The notes: generated by a model not told the origin, from the letters alone. A stretch of DNA of 10,487 bases from JBBQIY01 sp964618405 (GCA_964618405.1 CAZUAY010000137.1:1-10487); one strand, 5' to 3'. Shown: positions 1 through 6,318, numbered from the stretch's first letter. Numbers and translations: made by a program.

Positions 1-6
1 CGACAA

Positions 7-15
7 TGCTATGCT
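7..15 (+). promoter_or_regulatory. Possible extended -10 element for the SGNH hydrolase gene
   Basis: TGC followed by TATGCT matches an extended -10 (TGn-TATAAT with one mismatch). It would start transcription near base 22, giving a leader of about 67 bases before the ATG at 89. The -35 position lies outside the window, so this cannot be confirmed. Two better promoters in this window (before the L,D-transpeptidase and before thiM) share the same TGC-TATA form, which is the main reason to list it. Confidence 0.3.
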
Positions 16-25
16 TCAAATAAAT

Positions 26-44
26 CGGGGTTGCTTATACCCCG
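26..44 (+). other. Hairpin in the leader of the SGNH hydrolase gene
   Basis: CGGGGT (26-31) and ACCCCG (39-44) form a perfect 6-bp, GC-rich stem with a 7-base loop. On the plus strand no T-run follows, so it is not a terminator for rightward transcripts. If transcription starts near base 22 the hairpin would sit at the very 5' end of the mRNA, where it could protect it from decay. On the minus strand it is followed by ATTTATTT, so it could instead stop leftward read-through. The role is inferred. Confidence 0.4.
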
Positions 45-88
45 TGAACGGTTACCGAAATCCTAACCAACAACAGGAAACTATCATC

Positions 89-913
89 ATGAAATCAAGT
101 GTTCACATATTGTCCGCCGCCCTCGCGCTACTCGCGCTTACCTCCTATGCGGATCTTCAAGTTAAAGACGGCGACAGCGTTGCCTTCCTCGGCGATTCGA
201 TTACACAGCAGGGCAACAGCTCGCTCGGTGGCTACCTGCATTTAGTTGCAAACGGACTCCAGGCTGAAGGTGTGAGCATTTCGATCATTCCAGCCGGTAT
301 CTCGGGACATAAGTCCGATCAAATGTTGGCGCGCGTCGAAAAGGACGTACTCGCTAAGAAGCCTCAGTGGATGCTCCTGTCGTGTGGTGTGAATGACGTT
401 TGGCACGGGGAGAGAGGTATCCCGTTGGAGACCTATAAGACAAATATTGCTGAAATCGTGCGCAGGGCACAGGAAGCTGGAATTCATGTCATGCTCCTTA
501 CGTCGACGATGATTCGCGAGGATCAGCAAAGCCCAGAAAACCAGAAGCTCATTGCTTACAACGACTATCTACGGACACTTGCAAAGGAAAAGGACTGCCT
601 TTTGGCCGATTTGAATAAAGCGATGCAAGAAGCGGTGGAAAAAGCCAAAACTACGGGAGAGAAGCTTACGACGGATGGCGTTCATATGGCGTTTGGTGGA
701 AACAAGATGATGGCGGCGGGGGTCTTACGCGCCTTCGGTGTGGAAGAGGCGAAACTCGCTGAGATCGTCCACGCTTGGGATTCGATTCTTGGGGTGATTC
801 CGCAGACAGTTCTTTTTTCGCAGAATGAATACAAAGAGCTCGTCAAGGCCGCTGGCAACCAGAATATTTCCGTGCAGAATTATATCCGCAACAAAACGCT
901 GGTAACGCCGTAG
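89..913 (+). CDS. Secreted SGNH/GDSL-type hydrolase
   Basis: A 274-residue serine hydrolase of the SGNH superfamily, likely an esterase or carbohydrate deacetylase acting outside the cytoplasm. The ATG at 89 is preferred over an upstream in-frame ATG at 11 because AGGAAA lies about 9 bases before it and a signal peptide starts exactly there (residues 1-21, cleavage after TSYA). Block I is FLGDSITQQG with nucleophile Ser37. Block II is the Gly in PAGISGHK (about 70). Block III is GVND with Asn102. Block V is DGVH with Asp196 and His199. All four catalytic blocks are therefore present. Length fits a single-domain enzyme; the last 50 or so residues lie beyond the catalytic core. Substrate cannot be read from the sequence; relatives act on acetylated polysaccharides or acyl esters. 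The MFS gene follows after 24 bases and is probably co-transcribed, but a functional link is not evident. Confidence 0.9.
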   Translation: MKSSVHILSAALALLALTSYADLQVKDGDSVAFLGDSITQQGNSSLGGYLHLVANGLQAEGVSISIIPAGISGHKSDQMLARVEKDVLAKKPQWMLLSCGVNDVWHGERGIPLETYKTNIAEIVRRAQEAGIHVMLLTSTMIREDQQSPENQKLIAYNDYLRTLAKEKDCLLADLNKAMQEAVEKAKTTGEKLTTDGVHMAFGGNKMMAAGVLRAFGVEEAKLAEIVHAWDSILGVIPQTVLFSQNEYKELVKAAGNQNISVQNYIRNKTLVTP

Positions 914-937
914 CGATTCCGTGGAAGAACTGCTGTC

Positions 938-2188
938 ATGCATGTTGATGCAACCGGTCAGGTGAAAGGATCGCGCCGTGTGAACATGGCGCGAGCGTTA
1001 CATTCTCGCAATTTTCGATTGTTCTTTGCGGGACAAGGCGTTTCGCTGATCGGCACCTGGATGCAGCGGACGGCGATGTTGTGGCTTGTGAGCACACAGT
1101 TATCAGATGTGCGGACAGCGGCATTGTGGCTGGGTGTGGTCGGGTTTTCGAGTCAGATTCCAGCATTGGTGCTGACTCCGCTAGCAGGCGTTGTGGCGGA
1201 TCGGTGGAATCGGCACCGGATCGTTGTGGTGACGCAATTTCTGTCAATGCTACAGGCTTTCGTTTTAGCTGCACTGACGTTGAGCGGGACGATCGAAATC
1301 TGGCATATTATTGCGCTCTCGGTCTGGCTGGGAGCGGTCAATGCCGTGGACGTGCCGACGCGGCAGTCGTTCGTTATCCAGATGGTTGATCGGCCTGAAG
1401 ATCTGAACAACGCGATCGCGCTGAACAGTCTGGTCGTGAACGGTGGACGGATGCTCGGTCCGGCACTGGGCGGCGTCTTGACGGCGTTGTTTGGTGCGGG
1501 GTTTTGTTTCTTGCTGAACGGGGTGAGCTACCTCGCTGTGCTTATCGCCCTGCTGGCCATGCGCATCAAACCGCGGCAGGTTTCGTTGGAGCGCAAACCC
1601 ATCCTACGGCATCTGGTTGAGGGGATCCGTTATGCGGTGGGCGTTCCATCAATCCGGAGGATACTCCTGATGATAGCGTTGGTAAGCTTAGTGGGCATTC
1701 CCTACGCTTCGCTCCTGCCGGTGTTTGCCAGTCATCTGCTTGCTGGCGGACCGAAGACCTACGGGCTACTGGTCACCGGCGCAGGAGTAGGGGCTTTGAT
1801 GGGGGCTCTTTATCTAGCCAGTCGATCGAACGTCCTGGGTTTCTACCGGATCATCGCTATCGCTCCGGCGGTGCTGGGAGGCGCGCTGATTGCCTTCTCG
1901 CTCAGTCGCTCACTTGTCGTTTCGCTGATGATCATGCCGCTTCTGGGCATGGCCCAGATGCTGTTGCTAGCCTCCAGCAACACCTTGTTGCAGACGATTG
2001 TCGATGATGACAAGCGCGGCCGCGTGATGAGTTTTTATTCACTGTCCTTTATGGGCATAGTACCGATCGGTAATTTGGTTGCCGGCATTCTCGCCAGCCA
2101 GATCGGCCCCGCGTTGACCGTCGCCATCGGCGGTTGCCTGTGCATCGGCGGTGCGCTCGTGTTCAGCGGGAAACTGCAGAAGCTGTAA
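938..2188 (+). CDS. MFS transporter, EntS/MFS_3-like exporter
   Basis: A 416-residue inner-membrane permease of the major facilitator superfamily, closest in style to the EntS-type (MFS_3) exporters. The opening RNFRLFFAGQGVSLIGTWMQ is typical of that group. The loop 2-3 signature is GVVADRWNRHR (84-94). The helix-4 region has VDVPTRQSFV (138-146), followed by RMLGPALGGV (171-180). The late conserved patch RGRVMSFYSL spans 360-369. About 12 hydrophobic segments are visible and the length is normal. The start at 938 has GGAAGAA 9 bases upstream. A GTG at 980 or ATG at 986 with AAAGGA before it is equally possible and would remove a non-conserved 14-16 residue head. EntS exports a siderophore, but many relatives have unknown substrates and no siderophore genes lie nearby, so no substrate is assigned. 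It converges on the DciA-like gene with only 9 bases between the stops and no evident terminator. Confidence 0.88.
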   Translation: MHVDATGQVKGSRRVNMARALHSRNFRLFFAGQGVSLIGTWMQRTAMLWLVSTQLSDVRTAALWLGVVGFSSQIPALVLTPLAGVVADRWNRHRIVVVTQFLSMLQAFVLAALTLSGTIEIWHIIALSVWLGAVNAVDVPTRQSFVIQMVDRPEDLNNAIALNSLVVNGGRMLGPALGGVLTALFGAGFCFLLNGVSYLAVLIALLAMRIKPRQVSLERKPILRHLVEGIRYAVGVPSIRRILLMIALVSLVGIPYASLLPVFASHLLAGGPKTYGLLVTGAGVGALMGALYLASRSNVLGFYRIIAIAPAVLGGALIAFSLSRSLVVSLMIMPLLGMAQMLLLASSNTLLQTIVDDDKRGRVMSFYSLSFMGIVPIGNLVAGILASQIGPALTVAIGGCLCIGGALVFSGKLQKL

Positions 2189-2197
2189 AATTCTTAT

Positions 2198-2614
2198 TCA
2201 GCGCTTATAGCCAGAAGGGGCGGGGAGGAGGGTGATGCGCTTAACGGTGGTGTCGTTGAAGTACTCGTTAAGACGCTTGATCATGTTGGGAACACCGTTG
2301 CGTTTGAGTTCGGCGAGCCATGCGGAGCCTCGGACAAACACGGACAGCGTACTACCGTTGAGGGCACCGGGCATGGTGTGTTTGGCAATATCTTTGCCAA
2401 CGATTTGCGCCCAGTCGCTCTGAATTCGTCCTTCACTTGCCGAAAAAGAAATGCCGATTTTTTTCAACGCAGAATCGATTGCAGAGCCTACTTGTTCCGC
2501 CTCTTTAAAAGGCGGCTCGGGAAGGTGAGCAGTCAGCTGACAGCGGTCGCGCTCGACGAGCCAGCGTCCGTAGTCAAATCCTTTTGGAAGTGTGCGACGT
2601 CTGCGTTCGAGCAT
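2198..2614 (-). CDS. DUF721 / DciA-like protein
   Basis: A 138-residue protein of the DUF721 family. The best-studied members are DciA, which helps load the replicative helicase DnaB in bacteria lacking DnaC or DnaI. The family core is visible at about 45-130: W68-A-Q-IVG (71-73), IAKHT (76-80), a short beta stretch STLSVFV, then GSAWLAEL (97-103) and a closing helix with LN (115-116) followed by VKRITL. The N-terminal 40 residues are basic (four Arg at 4-7), which would suit DNA contact. The ATG at 2614 is the only reasonable start, yet no Shine-Dalgarno sequence is present. A heptamer repeat array comes within three bases of the ATG. The gene stands alone, convergent with the MFS gene and 116 bases downstream of the purM operon's last candidate frame. 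Family assignment is firm; the DciA role here is inferred. Confidence 0.82.
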   Translation of the reverse strand: MLERRRRTLPKGFDYGRWLVERDRCQLTAHLPEPPFKEAEQVGSAIDSALKKIGISFSASEGRIQSDWAQIVGKDIAKHTMPGALNGSTLSVFVRGSAWLAELKRNGVPNMIKRLNEYFNDTTVKRITLLPAPSGYKR

Positions 2615-2617
2615 AAA

Positions 2618-2642
2618 AATTACGAATTACGAATTACGAATT
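2618..2642. repeat. Heptamer tandem repeat, AATTACG x 3.6
   Basis: Three perfect copies of AATTACG followed by AATT (period exactly 7). The array ends three bases from the start codon of the DciA-like gene, in the place of its ribosome binding site. Heptanucleotide tandem arrays in spacers are known as STRR elements in cyanobacteria and occur in other phyla. The function is unknown. Confidence 0.9.
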
Positions 2643-2656
2643 GGAGAAGGAAGCGG

Positions 2657-2684
2657 TTAGGTTCTAGGCCCTAGGCCTTAGCTC
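2657..2684. repeat. Second heptamer tandem repeat, CTAGGCC family
   Basis: Two exact copies of CTAGGCC (2664-2670, 2671-2677) are flanked by degenerate units TTAGGTT (2657-2663) and TTAGCTC (2678-2684), all in register with a 7-base period. It lies 14 bases from the AATTACG array, so two unrelated heptamers sit side by side in one spacer. The region 2643-2730 holds nothing else recognisable. Confidence 0.65.
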
Positions 2685-2730
2685 GGCTGGAATAGCTTTA
2701 CACTGGAAGCCGGAAGGTATTGGCTAGCAC

Positions 2731-2856
2731 CTAGAGTCCTTCGGAAGAGATAAAGGACTTCGTTTCCATTGCGGAGGCGGAGAAGGTCTCAGCGACGGCG
2801 CAGGACGAGAGCACTGTGGCAGCGCAGACGGCTGGAAGGACAGTTTGTTTGTTCAT
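2731..2856 (-). CDS. Candidate 41-residue lipoprotein downstream of purM
   Basis: A short frame begins 9 bases after the purM stop on the same strand. It reads MNKQ, then a hydrophobic stretch ending in VLSSC (15-19), then about 22 mostly small and polar residues ending SSEGL. L-S-S-C fits the lipobox consensus, so Cys19 could be lipidated after signal peptidase II cleavage, leaving a 23-residue mature peptide. The overall plan resembles small entericidin-type lipoproteins, but there is no clear sequence match. Codon third positions are rich in C and G as in neighbouring genes. Points against: only one Lys in the N-region, no Shine-Dalgarno sequence (coupling to purM would be needed), and the small size. 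Treat as a good candidate rather than an established gene. Confidence 0.4.
   Translation of the reverse strand: MNKQTVLPAVCAATVLSSCAVAETFSASAMETKSFISSEGL
2735..2759 (-). other. Hairpin near the end of the purM operon
   Basis: AGTCCTT (2735-2741) and AAGGACT (2753-2759) form a perfect 7-bp stem with an 11-base loop. It falls in the last codons of the candidate lipoprotein frame, close to where the minus-strand operon would end. No T-run follows on the minus strand, so it is a poor intrinsic terminator. It may protect the 3' end or may be chance. Confidence 0.3.
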
Positions 2857-2865
2857 GAGAAGTCG

Positions 2866-3960
2866 CTACACCAATCGAGTGATGCCAGTTCCTTCTTCAA
2901 TGTGGCCGATGTGAATTGGGTGGGCTTTAGCGCTTTCGAGAGCATTGAGCGTCTTGGCGGCTTCCTTCTGGGAGACGGCGATGACGTAGCCGATGCCCAT
3001 GTTGAAGACGCGGTACATCTCAATAGGATCGATTTGGCCTTTTTCTTCAATCCATTTGTAGATGGCGGGAACTTTCCAAGCAGAACGGTCGATGACGGCA
3101 TCCGTACCTTTGGGCAACATGCGTGGCGTGTTGTCGATGAGGCCACCGCCGGTGATGTGTGCCATGCCACTGATTTTAGCGCCTGCTGCGCGGATGGCGA
3201 GAACGGGCTTGAGGAAGCTGGAATGGACGGCAAGGAGAACTTGCTGGAAGGTCCGCTTCGTTCCAGGAACGAGATCCGTGAGTGCCATCTTTCCCTGTTC
3301 AAAAATGATCTTACGAGCTAGCGAATAGCCGTTGGTCTGGAGTCCGGTGGAGGGAAGGCCGATGAGGACATCGCCGGGGCGAATTTTCTCGCCCGTGACC
3401 ATGTCCTTTTTTGAGACAGAGCCGATGATCGTACCCACAAGATCGTATTCGCCTTCGGGGTAGAGGCCGGGCATTTCTGCCGTTTCGCCGCCGAGAAGTG
3501 CACATTCATTTTCGCGGCAGGCTTTGCACATGCCTTCGATGACACTGGCGAAGACCTTGCCAGAGAGGCGAGCCGTGCCGAGGTAGTCGAGAAAGAACAG
3601 TGGGGTAGCGCCTTGGGTCAAGATGTCGTTGACGCAGTGATTGACGAGACATTGGCCAACGGTGTCGTGCTTGTTCGCCATGTGCGCGACCTTGAGCTTG
3701 GTGCCGACGCCATCGGTAGAGGCGACGAGAATTTGATCTCGTCCGGGTGAGCGGAAGAGGCCGCCGAAACGGCCGATGTCGCTGAGCACGCCTGAGGTGC
3801 GGGTTGCCGTGACGGACTTTTTAATGGCCTTGAGGCTGCGATCCATTTCGTCGATGTCGACACCTGCGGCAGCGTAAGCTGATTTTTTAGCGGGTGTTGT
3901 CGCAGGTTTAGTAACGGATTTCTTAATTGTTTTTTTGACGGATGTCTTTTTCATGGTCAT
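2866..3960 (-). CDS. purM: Phosphoribosylformylglycinamidine cyclo-ligase PurM with Lys-rich tail
   Basis: AIR synthetase: closes the imidazole ring of FGAM with ATP to give AIR, step 5 of purine synthesis, in the cytoplasm. The core starts at YAAAGVDID (29-37). The ATP/phosphate motif DGVGTK is at 83-88, GGETAEMPG at 157-165, STGLQTNG at 204-211, HITGGG at 268-273 and FNMGIG at 319-324, so the AIRS N- and C-terminal domains are complete. The protein is 364 residues, about 20 longer than usual, because of an N-terminal tail (1-27) with nine Lys plus many Thr, Ser and Ala. The tail is in frame with the ATG at 3960, or ATG 3954, and no start exists between it and the conserved core. The ATG overlaps the ruvA stop as ATGA, implying translational coupling, since no Shine-Dalgarno sequence is seen. 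Purine genes other than purM are absent nearby. Confidence 0.96.
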   Translation of the reverse strand: MTMKKTSVKKTIKKSVTKPATTPAKKSAYAAAGVDIDEMDRSLKAIKKSVTATRTSGVLSDIGRFGGLFRSPGRDQILVASTDGVGTKLKVAHMANKHDTVGQCLVNHCVNDILTQGATPLFFLDYLGTARLSGKVFASVIEGMCKACRENECALLGGETAEMPGLYPEGEYDLVGTIIGSVSKKDMVTGEKIRPGDVLIGLPSTGLQTNGYSLARKIIFEQGKMALTDLVPGTKRTFQQVLLAVHSSFLKPVLAIRAAGAKISGMAHITGGGLIDNTPRMLPKGTDAVIDRSAWKVPAIYKWIEEKGQIDPIEMYRVFNMGIGYVIAVSQKEAAKTLNALESAKAHPIHIGHIEEGTGITRLV

Positions 3961-4547
3961 TTGGGAGAGAGCGCTTGTTTGATAAATTCTTCTGTTGTCT
4001 TAGGAGGATTGGGTGATTGAGAGAGGGTTCGGATGGTTTTCAACGCGGCATCCTGCGAGTGTCCGAGGGCGGTCAGGGCAAGGACGGCATCGCGACACAT
4101 TGCGGAAAGGGGAGACTCCTGTGCATCGGCCGTGAAGGCTTCGAGCGGGTTGATTTTGTCGCTCAGTTCAACAACAATGCGTTCGGCTGTCTTCTTACCA
4201 ATGCCTTGGAGTTTGGCGAGGCGTTTGCTGTCGCGTTCCGCGATGCAGGTGCGGAGCTCGCGAATGCTCATGCCACTGATGGCGCCGAGCGCAGTCTTTG
4301 GACCAATGCCACTAACATTCTGCAGCAGGCGAAAAAAATCGCGTTCTGGTTTGGTGGCGAAACCGAAGAGGACATGTGCATCCTCGCGTATATGATCGTG
4401 GATGAGGAGCTTAAAAGCATGTCCCTCTGGTGGAAGGACATCGAAGGTACTCAGCGGTATAATGACTTCATAGCCAATGCCACCAACATCCACGATGACA
4501 GAGGTCAGATTTTTATCAACAAGCTTTCCAGAAATAAAATCAATCAT
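3957..4547 (-). CDS. ruvA: Holliday junction branch migration protein RuvA
   Basis: The 196-residue DNA-binding subunit of the RuvAB branch-migration motor, acting on four-way junctions in recombination and repair. It has three parts. The N-terminal OB fold (1-62) includes GGIGYEVIIP and ends with HVLFGF. A double helix-hairpin-helix region follows, VSGIGPKTAL (78-87) and LQGIGKKTAERIVVEL (113-128). After an acidic/proline linker, the C-terminal domain III (about 148-195) contacts RuvB. Length is normal. An AAGG that overlaps the upstream stop lies 8 bases from the ATG. The upstream L,D-transpeptidase stop is 9 bases away and purM overlaps the 3' end, so it is the middle gene of an operon. 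ruvB and ruvC, its common partners, are not in this window. Confidence 0.96.
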   Translation of the reverse strand: MIDFISGKLVDKNLTSVIVDVGGIGYEVIIPLSTFDVLPPEGHAFKLLIHDHIREDAHVLFGFATKPERDFFRLLQNVSGIGPKTALGAISGMSIRELRTCIAERDSKRLAKLQGIGKKTAERIVVELSDKINPLEAFTADAQESPLSAMCRDAVLALTALGHSQDAALKTIRTLSQSPNPPKTTEEFIKQALSPK

Positions 4548-4556
4548 GTGTTAACC

Positions 4557-5570
4557 TTATTCCACAATGGTGACAGGGGTGTTGCGGGGCAGGAGCATAA
4601 ATATTTCCCCGACCTCGGCGTTTTTCATGCGCACGCAACCAGCACTGGATTGTTTGCCGATCGAACTTTCGTCCCACGTCCCGTGGATGCCGTAGCCGCG
4701 GAGCTTCGGCGTGTCGCCTGTCGCCTCTAGCGCGAGCCAATGCGTTCCAAGAATGTTGTCGGGCGAACCGAAGGGAATCGTCGCACGTCCATCACCAGGC
4801 CACCAGGGCGGCTCGGCAATTTTATCAACGATTTTGAAGGTGCCGGCTGGGGTTTTAGAGTGAACGCCAGTTCCAACAGAATATTTTTTAAATAACTGCC
4901 CTCCGAGCAGGAGAGAAAGCGTGTTTTGGGACTTTGAGACAAGAACTGAAAAGTCGGGGTGATCGGGAAGAATGAGGCGATCACCGGGACGAATTTTCGT
5001 GGGGTCTGAAATCCGGTTTGCCTTTTGAATCAGGAGAACAGGACAATTAAATTCCGACGCGATCCTTGAAAGTGAATCGCCTGATTTGATGACGTATTCG
5101 ACCTTGCCGGCCATGGGGCGCGGGCTCGTGATAAGTTCGATGCTGAGGCGGCCAATCGCCGCTTCGATCTGCAGACGAACATTGCCACTTGTACGATCGA
5201 GAATTGATTGGTATTTTTCGCGGGCGGGCGCAAGCTTGTCCTCGGCTTCAAGTTTCCGGCAGTCGGCGAGTATTGCGTCGACCTGGGCCATCGGGAGCGG
5301 ATTCAACGGCATTGGCGCTGGGGCCAATGATTTTGTGGAAACAGAGGATGGGGACGCTTTCGCACCAGCATCCGAGGGCACGACAGCTCCAGAAGCCTGC
5401 ACTTCAGAGGGTTCATCGGTTAGCGTGTTGTCTTGATCGGGCGTCGTCGCGTTGCCCCACTTTGAGTGGGCGTAGAGACCACCGACGATCACAGCAATTC
5501 CGATTAACGCAACCGGCAGCCAAGGGAATCTTTTGGGACGGTAATAGTCGTTAATATCATGTATTTGCAT
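4557..5570 (-). CDS. LysM domain L,D-transpeptidase (YkuD family)
   Basis: A 337-residue envelope enzyme that should cross-link or anchor peptidoglycan stem peptides by L,D-transpeptidation. A single membrane anchor (about 16-34, preceded by RPKR) puts the rest in the periplasm. A Ser/Pro/Ala-rich linker runs to about 94. A helical segment follows (about 95-147) that resembles a TPR-like pair. The LysM module spans 158-202 (YVIKSGDSLSRIA ... IRPGDRLILP). The YkuD catalytic domain spans about 207-336, with PAGTF at 241-245, HGTW at 296-299 and SSAGCVRM at 308-315. Catalytic Cys312 and His296 are both intact. The ATG at 5570 has AGGAA 8 bases upstream. It is first in an operon with ruvA and purM, driven by the promoter at 5603-5631. 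The pairing with repair and purine genes looks like operon convenience rather than shared function. Confidence 0.93.
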   Translation of the reverse strand: MQIHDINDYYRPKRFPWLPVALIGIAVIVGGLYAHSKWGNATTPDQDNTLTDEPSEVQASGAVVPSDAGAKASPSSVSTKSLAPAPMPLNPLPMAQVDAILADCRKLEAEDKLAPAREKYQSILDRTSGNVRLQIEAAIGRLSIELITSPRPMAGKVEYVIKSGDSLSRIASEFNCPVLLIQKANRISDPTKIRPGDRLILPDHPDFSVLVSKSQNTLSLLLGGQLFKKYSVGTGVHSKTPAGTFKIVDKIAEPPWWPGDGRATIPFGSPDNILGTHWLALEATGDTPKLRGYGIHGTWDESSIGKQSSAGCVRMKNAEVGEIFMLLPRNTPVTIVE

Positions 5571-5602
5571 GGTGGGAATTCCTGAGTTGAAGGATGCGGT
5601 TT

Positions 5603-5631
5603 AGTATAGCACAAAGGCGAAGTGCACACAA
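5603..5631 (-). promoter_or_regulatory. Extended -10 promoter for the L,D-transpeptidase/ruvA/purM operon
   Basis: On the minus strand, TTGTGT (5626-5631) is followed by a 17-base spacer and TATACT (5603-5608), with TGC directly before the -10. The -10 matches five of six bases and the -35 only TTG, which is normal for extended -10 promoters. A start near 5596 would leave a leader of about 26 bases carrying the AGGAA ribosome binding site at 5579-5583. Confidence 0.6.
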
Positions 5632-5835
5632 ACTGGAAATCGAGCAGCCGGAGTACTTCTTTTCTCAGAAACAAAGCGGTGCATCAGGGAATGCAAATTC
5701 AGGCACTATGTCGCTGTTCTTCGATTTGTTCTTGCCGATAAAGAATCACGCACGTTTGTCACAGAACGATTCTGCTTCCGAGGGAGCGTGAACCGCTGGA
5801 TCCACCTTGACGGCCCAGCTAACCTGCCCAGTCAG
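5632..5835. other. Spacer without a recognisable gene
   Basis: Both strands lack a coding frame with a sensible start and family features. Small structures only: a perfect CAGAA-CGA-TTCTG hairpin at 5762-5774, and two near-copies of a short block (GCCCAGCTAA at 5813-5822, GCCCAGTCAGCTAA at 5826-5839), the second of which runs into the stop codon of the truncated toxin. The stretch may be debris from the decayed 3' end of the toxin gene. Confidence 0.5.
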
Positions 5836-6033
5836 CTAAAGAAATACGTCAAGCACTTCGGGCGCGAATCCATAGGTCTGCTGGCTGCCTTGCAACTTAC
5901 AGACTCCATTTGGGAGAGGTTGAGTGGTTAGGGACTCTACGGCCACCATGATCTTGGGAATGACTTGGCGGTCAAGGCGCTTGAGTTCACGCAACGCCGA
6001 CGTCTTCCATTCAATCTGATAAGTATCCATCAT
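5836..6033 (-). pseudogene. RelE/ParE-type toxin, probably frameshifted and inactive
   Basis: A 65-residue frame whose first 50 residues follow the RelE/ParE toxin pattern: YQIEWKTSALRELKRLD, then KIMVAVESL (27-35), QPLPNG, and KLQGSQQTY (46-54). In the family this is followed by Y-R-I-R-x-G-x-Y-R-V-I-Y, which forms the last beta strands and carries active-site residues, for a total of about 85-95. Here the frame after TAT reads GFAPEV and stops ten residues later. Adding one base between TAT and GGATTCGC would restore Tyr-Arg-Ile-Arg, but a TGA then follows soon, so there is more than one lesion. Two tandem ATGs (6033, 6030) are available. The start overlaps the antitoxin 3' end by 23 bases, a usual TA arrangement. 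Likely a dead toxin, though an assembly error near the N gap cannot be excluded. Confidence 0.68.
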
Positions 6034-6111
6034 CTCTCAATTCCGCTACGACCTTTGCGTGAGGAACCGTGGGTTCATTGACACGCTCAGCTACCGTTGC
6101 AAGGTCGTCGA
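6011..6111 (-). CDS. C-terminal part of the cognate antitoxin, cut by a gap
   Basis: An open frame runs out of the N gap and ends with TGA at 6011-6013, inside the toxin start. It reads DDLATVAERVNEPTVPHAKV and then VAELRDDGYLSD. Placement directly upstream of a RelE/ParE-like toxin, with a 23-base overlap, identifies it as the antitoxin. The EPTVPH...VVAEL style resembles the toxin-binding tails of small RelB/Phd-like antitoxins, but the family cannot be fixed without the N-terminus. The 5' part is missing or lies on the far side of the gap (6212-6311). Confidence 0.6.
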
Positions 6112-6211
6112 NNNNNNNNNNNNNNNNNNNNNNNNNNNNNNNNNNNNNNNNNNNNNNNNNNNNNNNNNNNNNNNNNNNNNNNNNNNNNNNNNNNNNNNNN
6201 NNNNNNNNNNN
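6112..6211. other. Assembly gap of 100 N
   Basis: Exactly 100 undetermined bases, the usual placeholder for a scaffold gap of unknown size. The six bases on the left edge (CGTCGA, 6106-6111) equal the six on the right edge (6212-6217). The gap may therefore be an unmerged overlap with no missing sequence. Any frame translated through it is unreliable. Confidence 0.95.
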
Positions 6212-6311
6212 CGTCGACTCCCACTAACGTGAAGTCGCTGTCAGTCGACATCAATCGAGGGGTGTCGATCTCAACATCAGGAAACATCAGGAATTCGTGA
6301 CTTTCTCTCAT
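6212..6311 (-). CDS. Possible N-terminal part of the antitoxin
   Basis: On the minus strand, an open frame starts at ATG 6311 (AAAGGA touches it directly) or at internal ATGs, including one in RLMSTDSD. It runs into the gap as FTLVGVD. If the shared CGTCGA on the two gap edges is collapsed, this frame continues exactly into the DDLATVAERV frame of the antitoxin. The product would be at most about 64 residues. The first 30 residues do not look like a known antitoxin DNA-binding fold, so the true start could be internal or further sequence may be missing. Confidence 0.35.
6273..6292. repeat. Tandem 10-mer AACATCAGGA x 2
   Basis: Two perfect adjacent copies of AACATCAGGA (6273-6282, 6283-6292), with AATTC after them. 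They lie at the presumed 5' end of the antitoxin frame and about 30 bases before the thiM promoter. A ten-base period places both copies on one face of the helix, as in operators for autoregulated toxin-antitoxin genes. The repeat is seen; the operator role is a guess. Confidence 0.45.
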
Positions 6312-6318
6312 TCCTTCC

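Noticed and set aside
2845..3321. A 158-codon plus-strand frame opposite purM
   Set aside because: Antisense to the conserved PurM C-terminal domain; no recognisable features of its own.
4017..4730. A 237-codon plus-strand open frame opposite ruvA and the L,D-transpeptidase end
   Set aside because: It lies entirely antisense to two well-supported genes, has no family motif or ribosome binding site, and crosses their boundary. It is a shadow frame.
5762..5774. Perfect CAGAA-CGA-TTCTG hairpin as a terminator of the toxin-antitoxin unit
   Set aside because: The stem has only five pairs, mostly A-T, and no T-run follows on either strand.
5594..5791. A 65-codon plus-strand frame in the spacer between the L,D-transpeptidase and the toxin
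   Set aside because: It starts inside the minus-strand promoter, lacks a Shine-Dalgarno sequence, and the product has no family pattern.
5790..5840. attC-like recombination site suggested by GTTAGCTG and imperfect inverted blocks
   Set aside because: Only five bases pair (GCTGG/CCAGC), the spacing is wrong, and no integrase or cassette structure is nearby.
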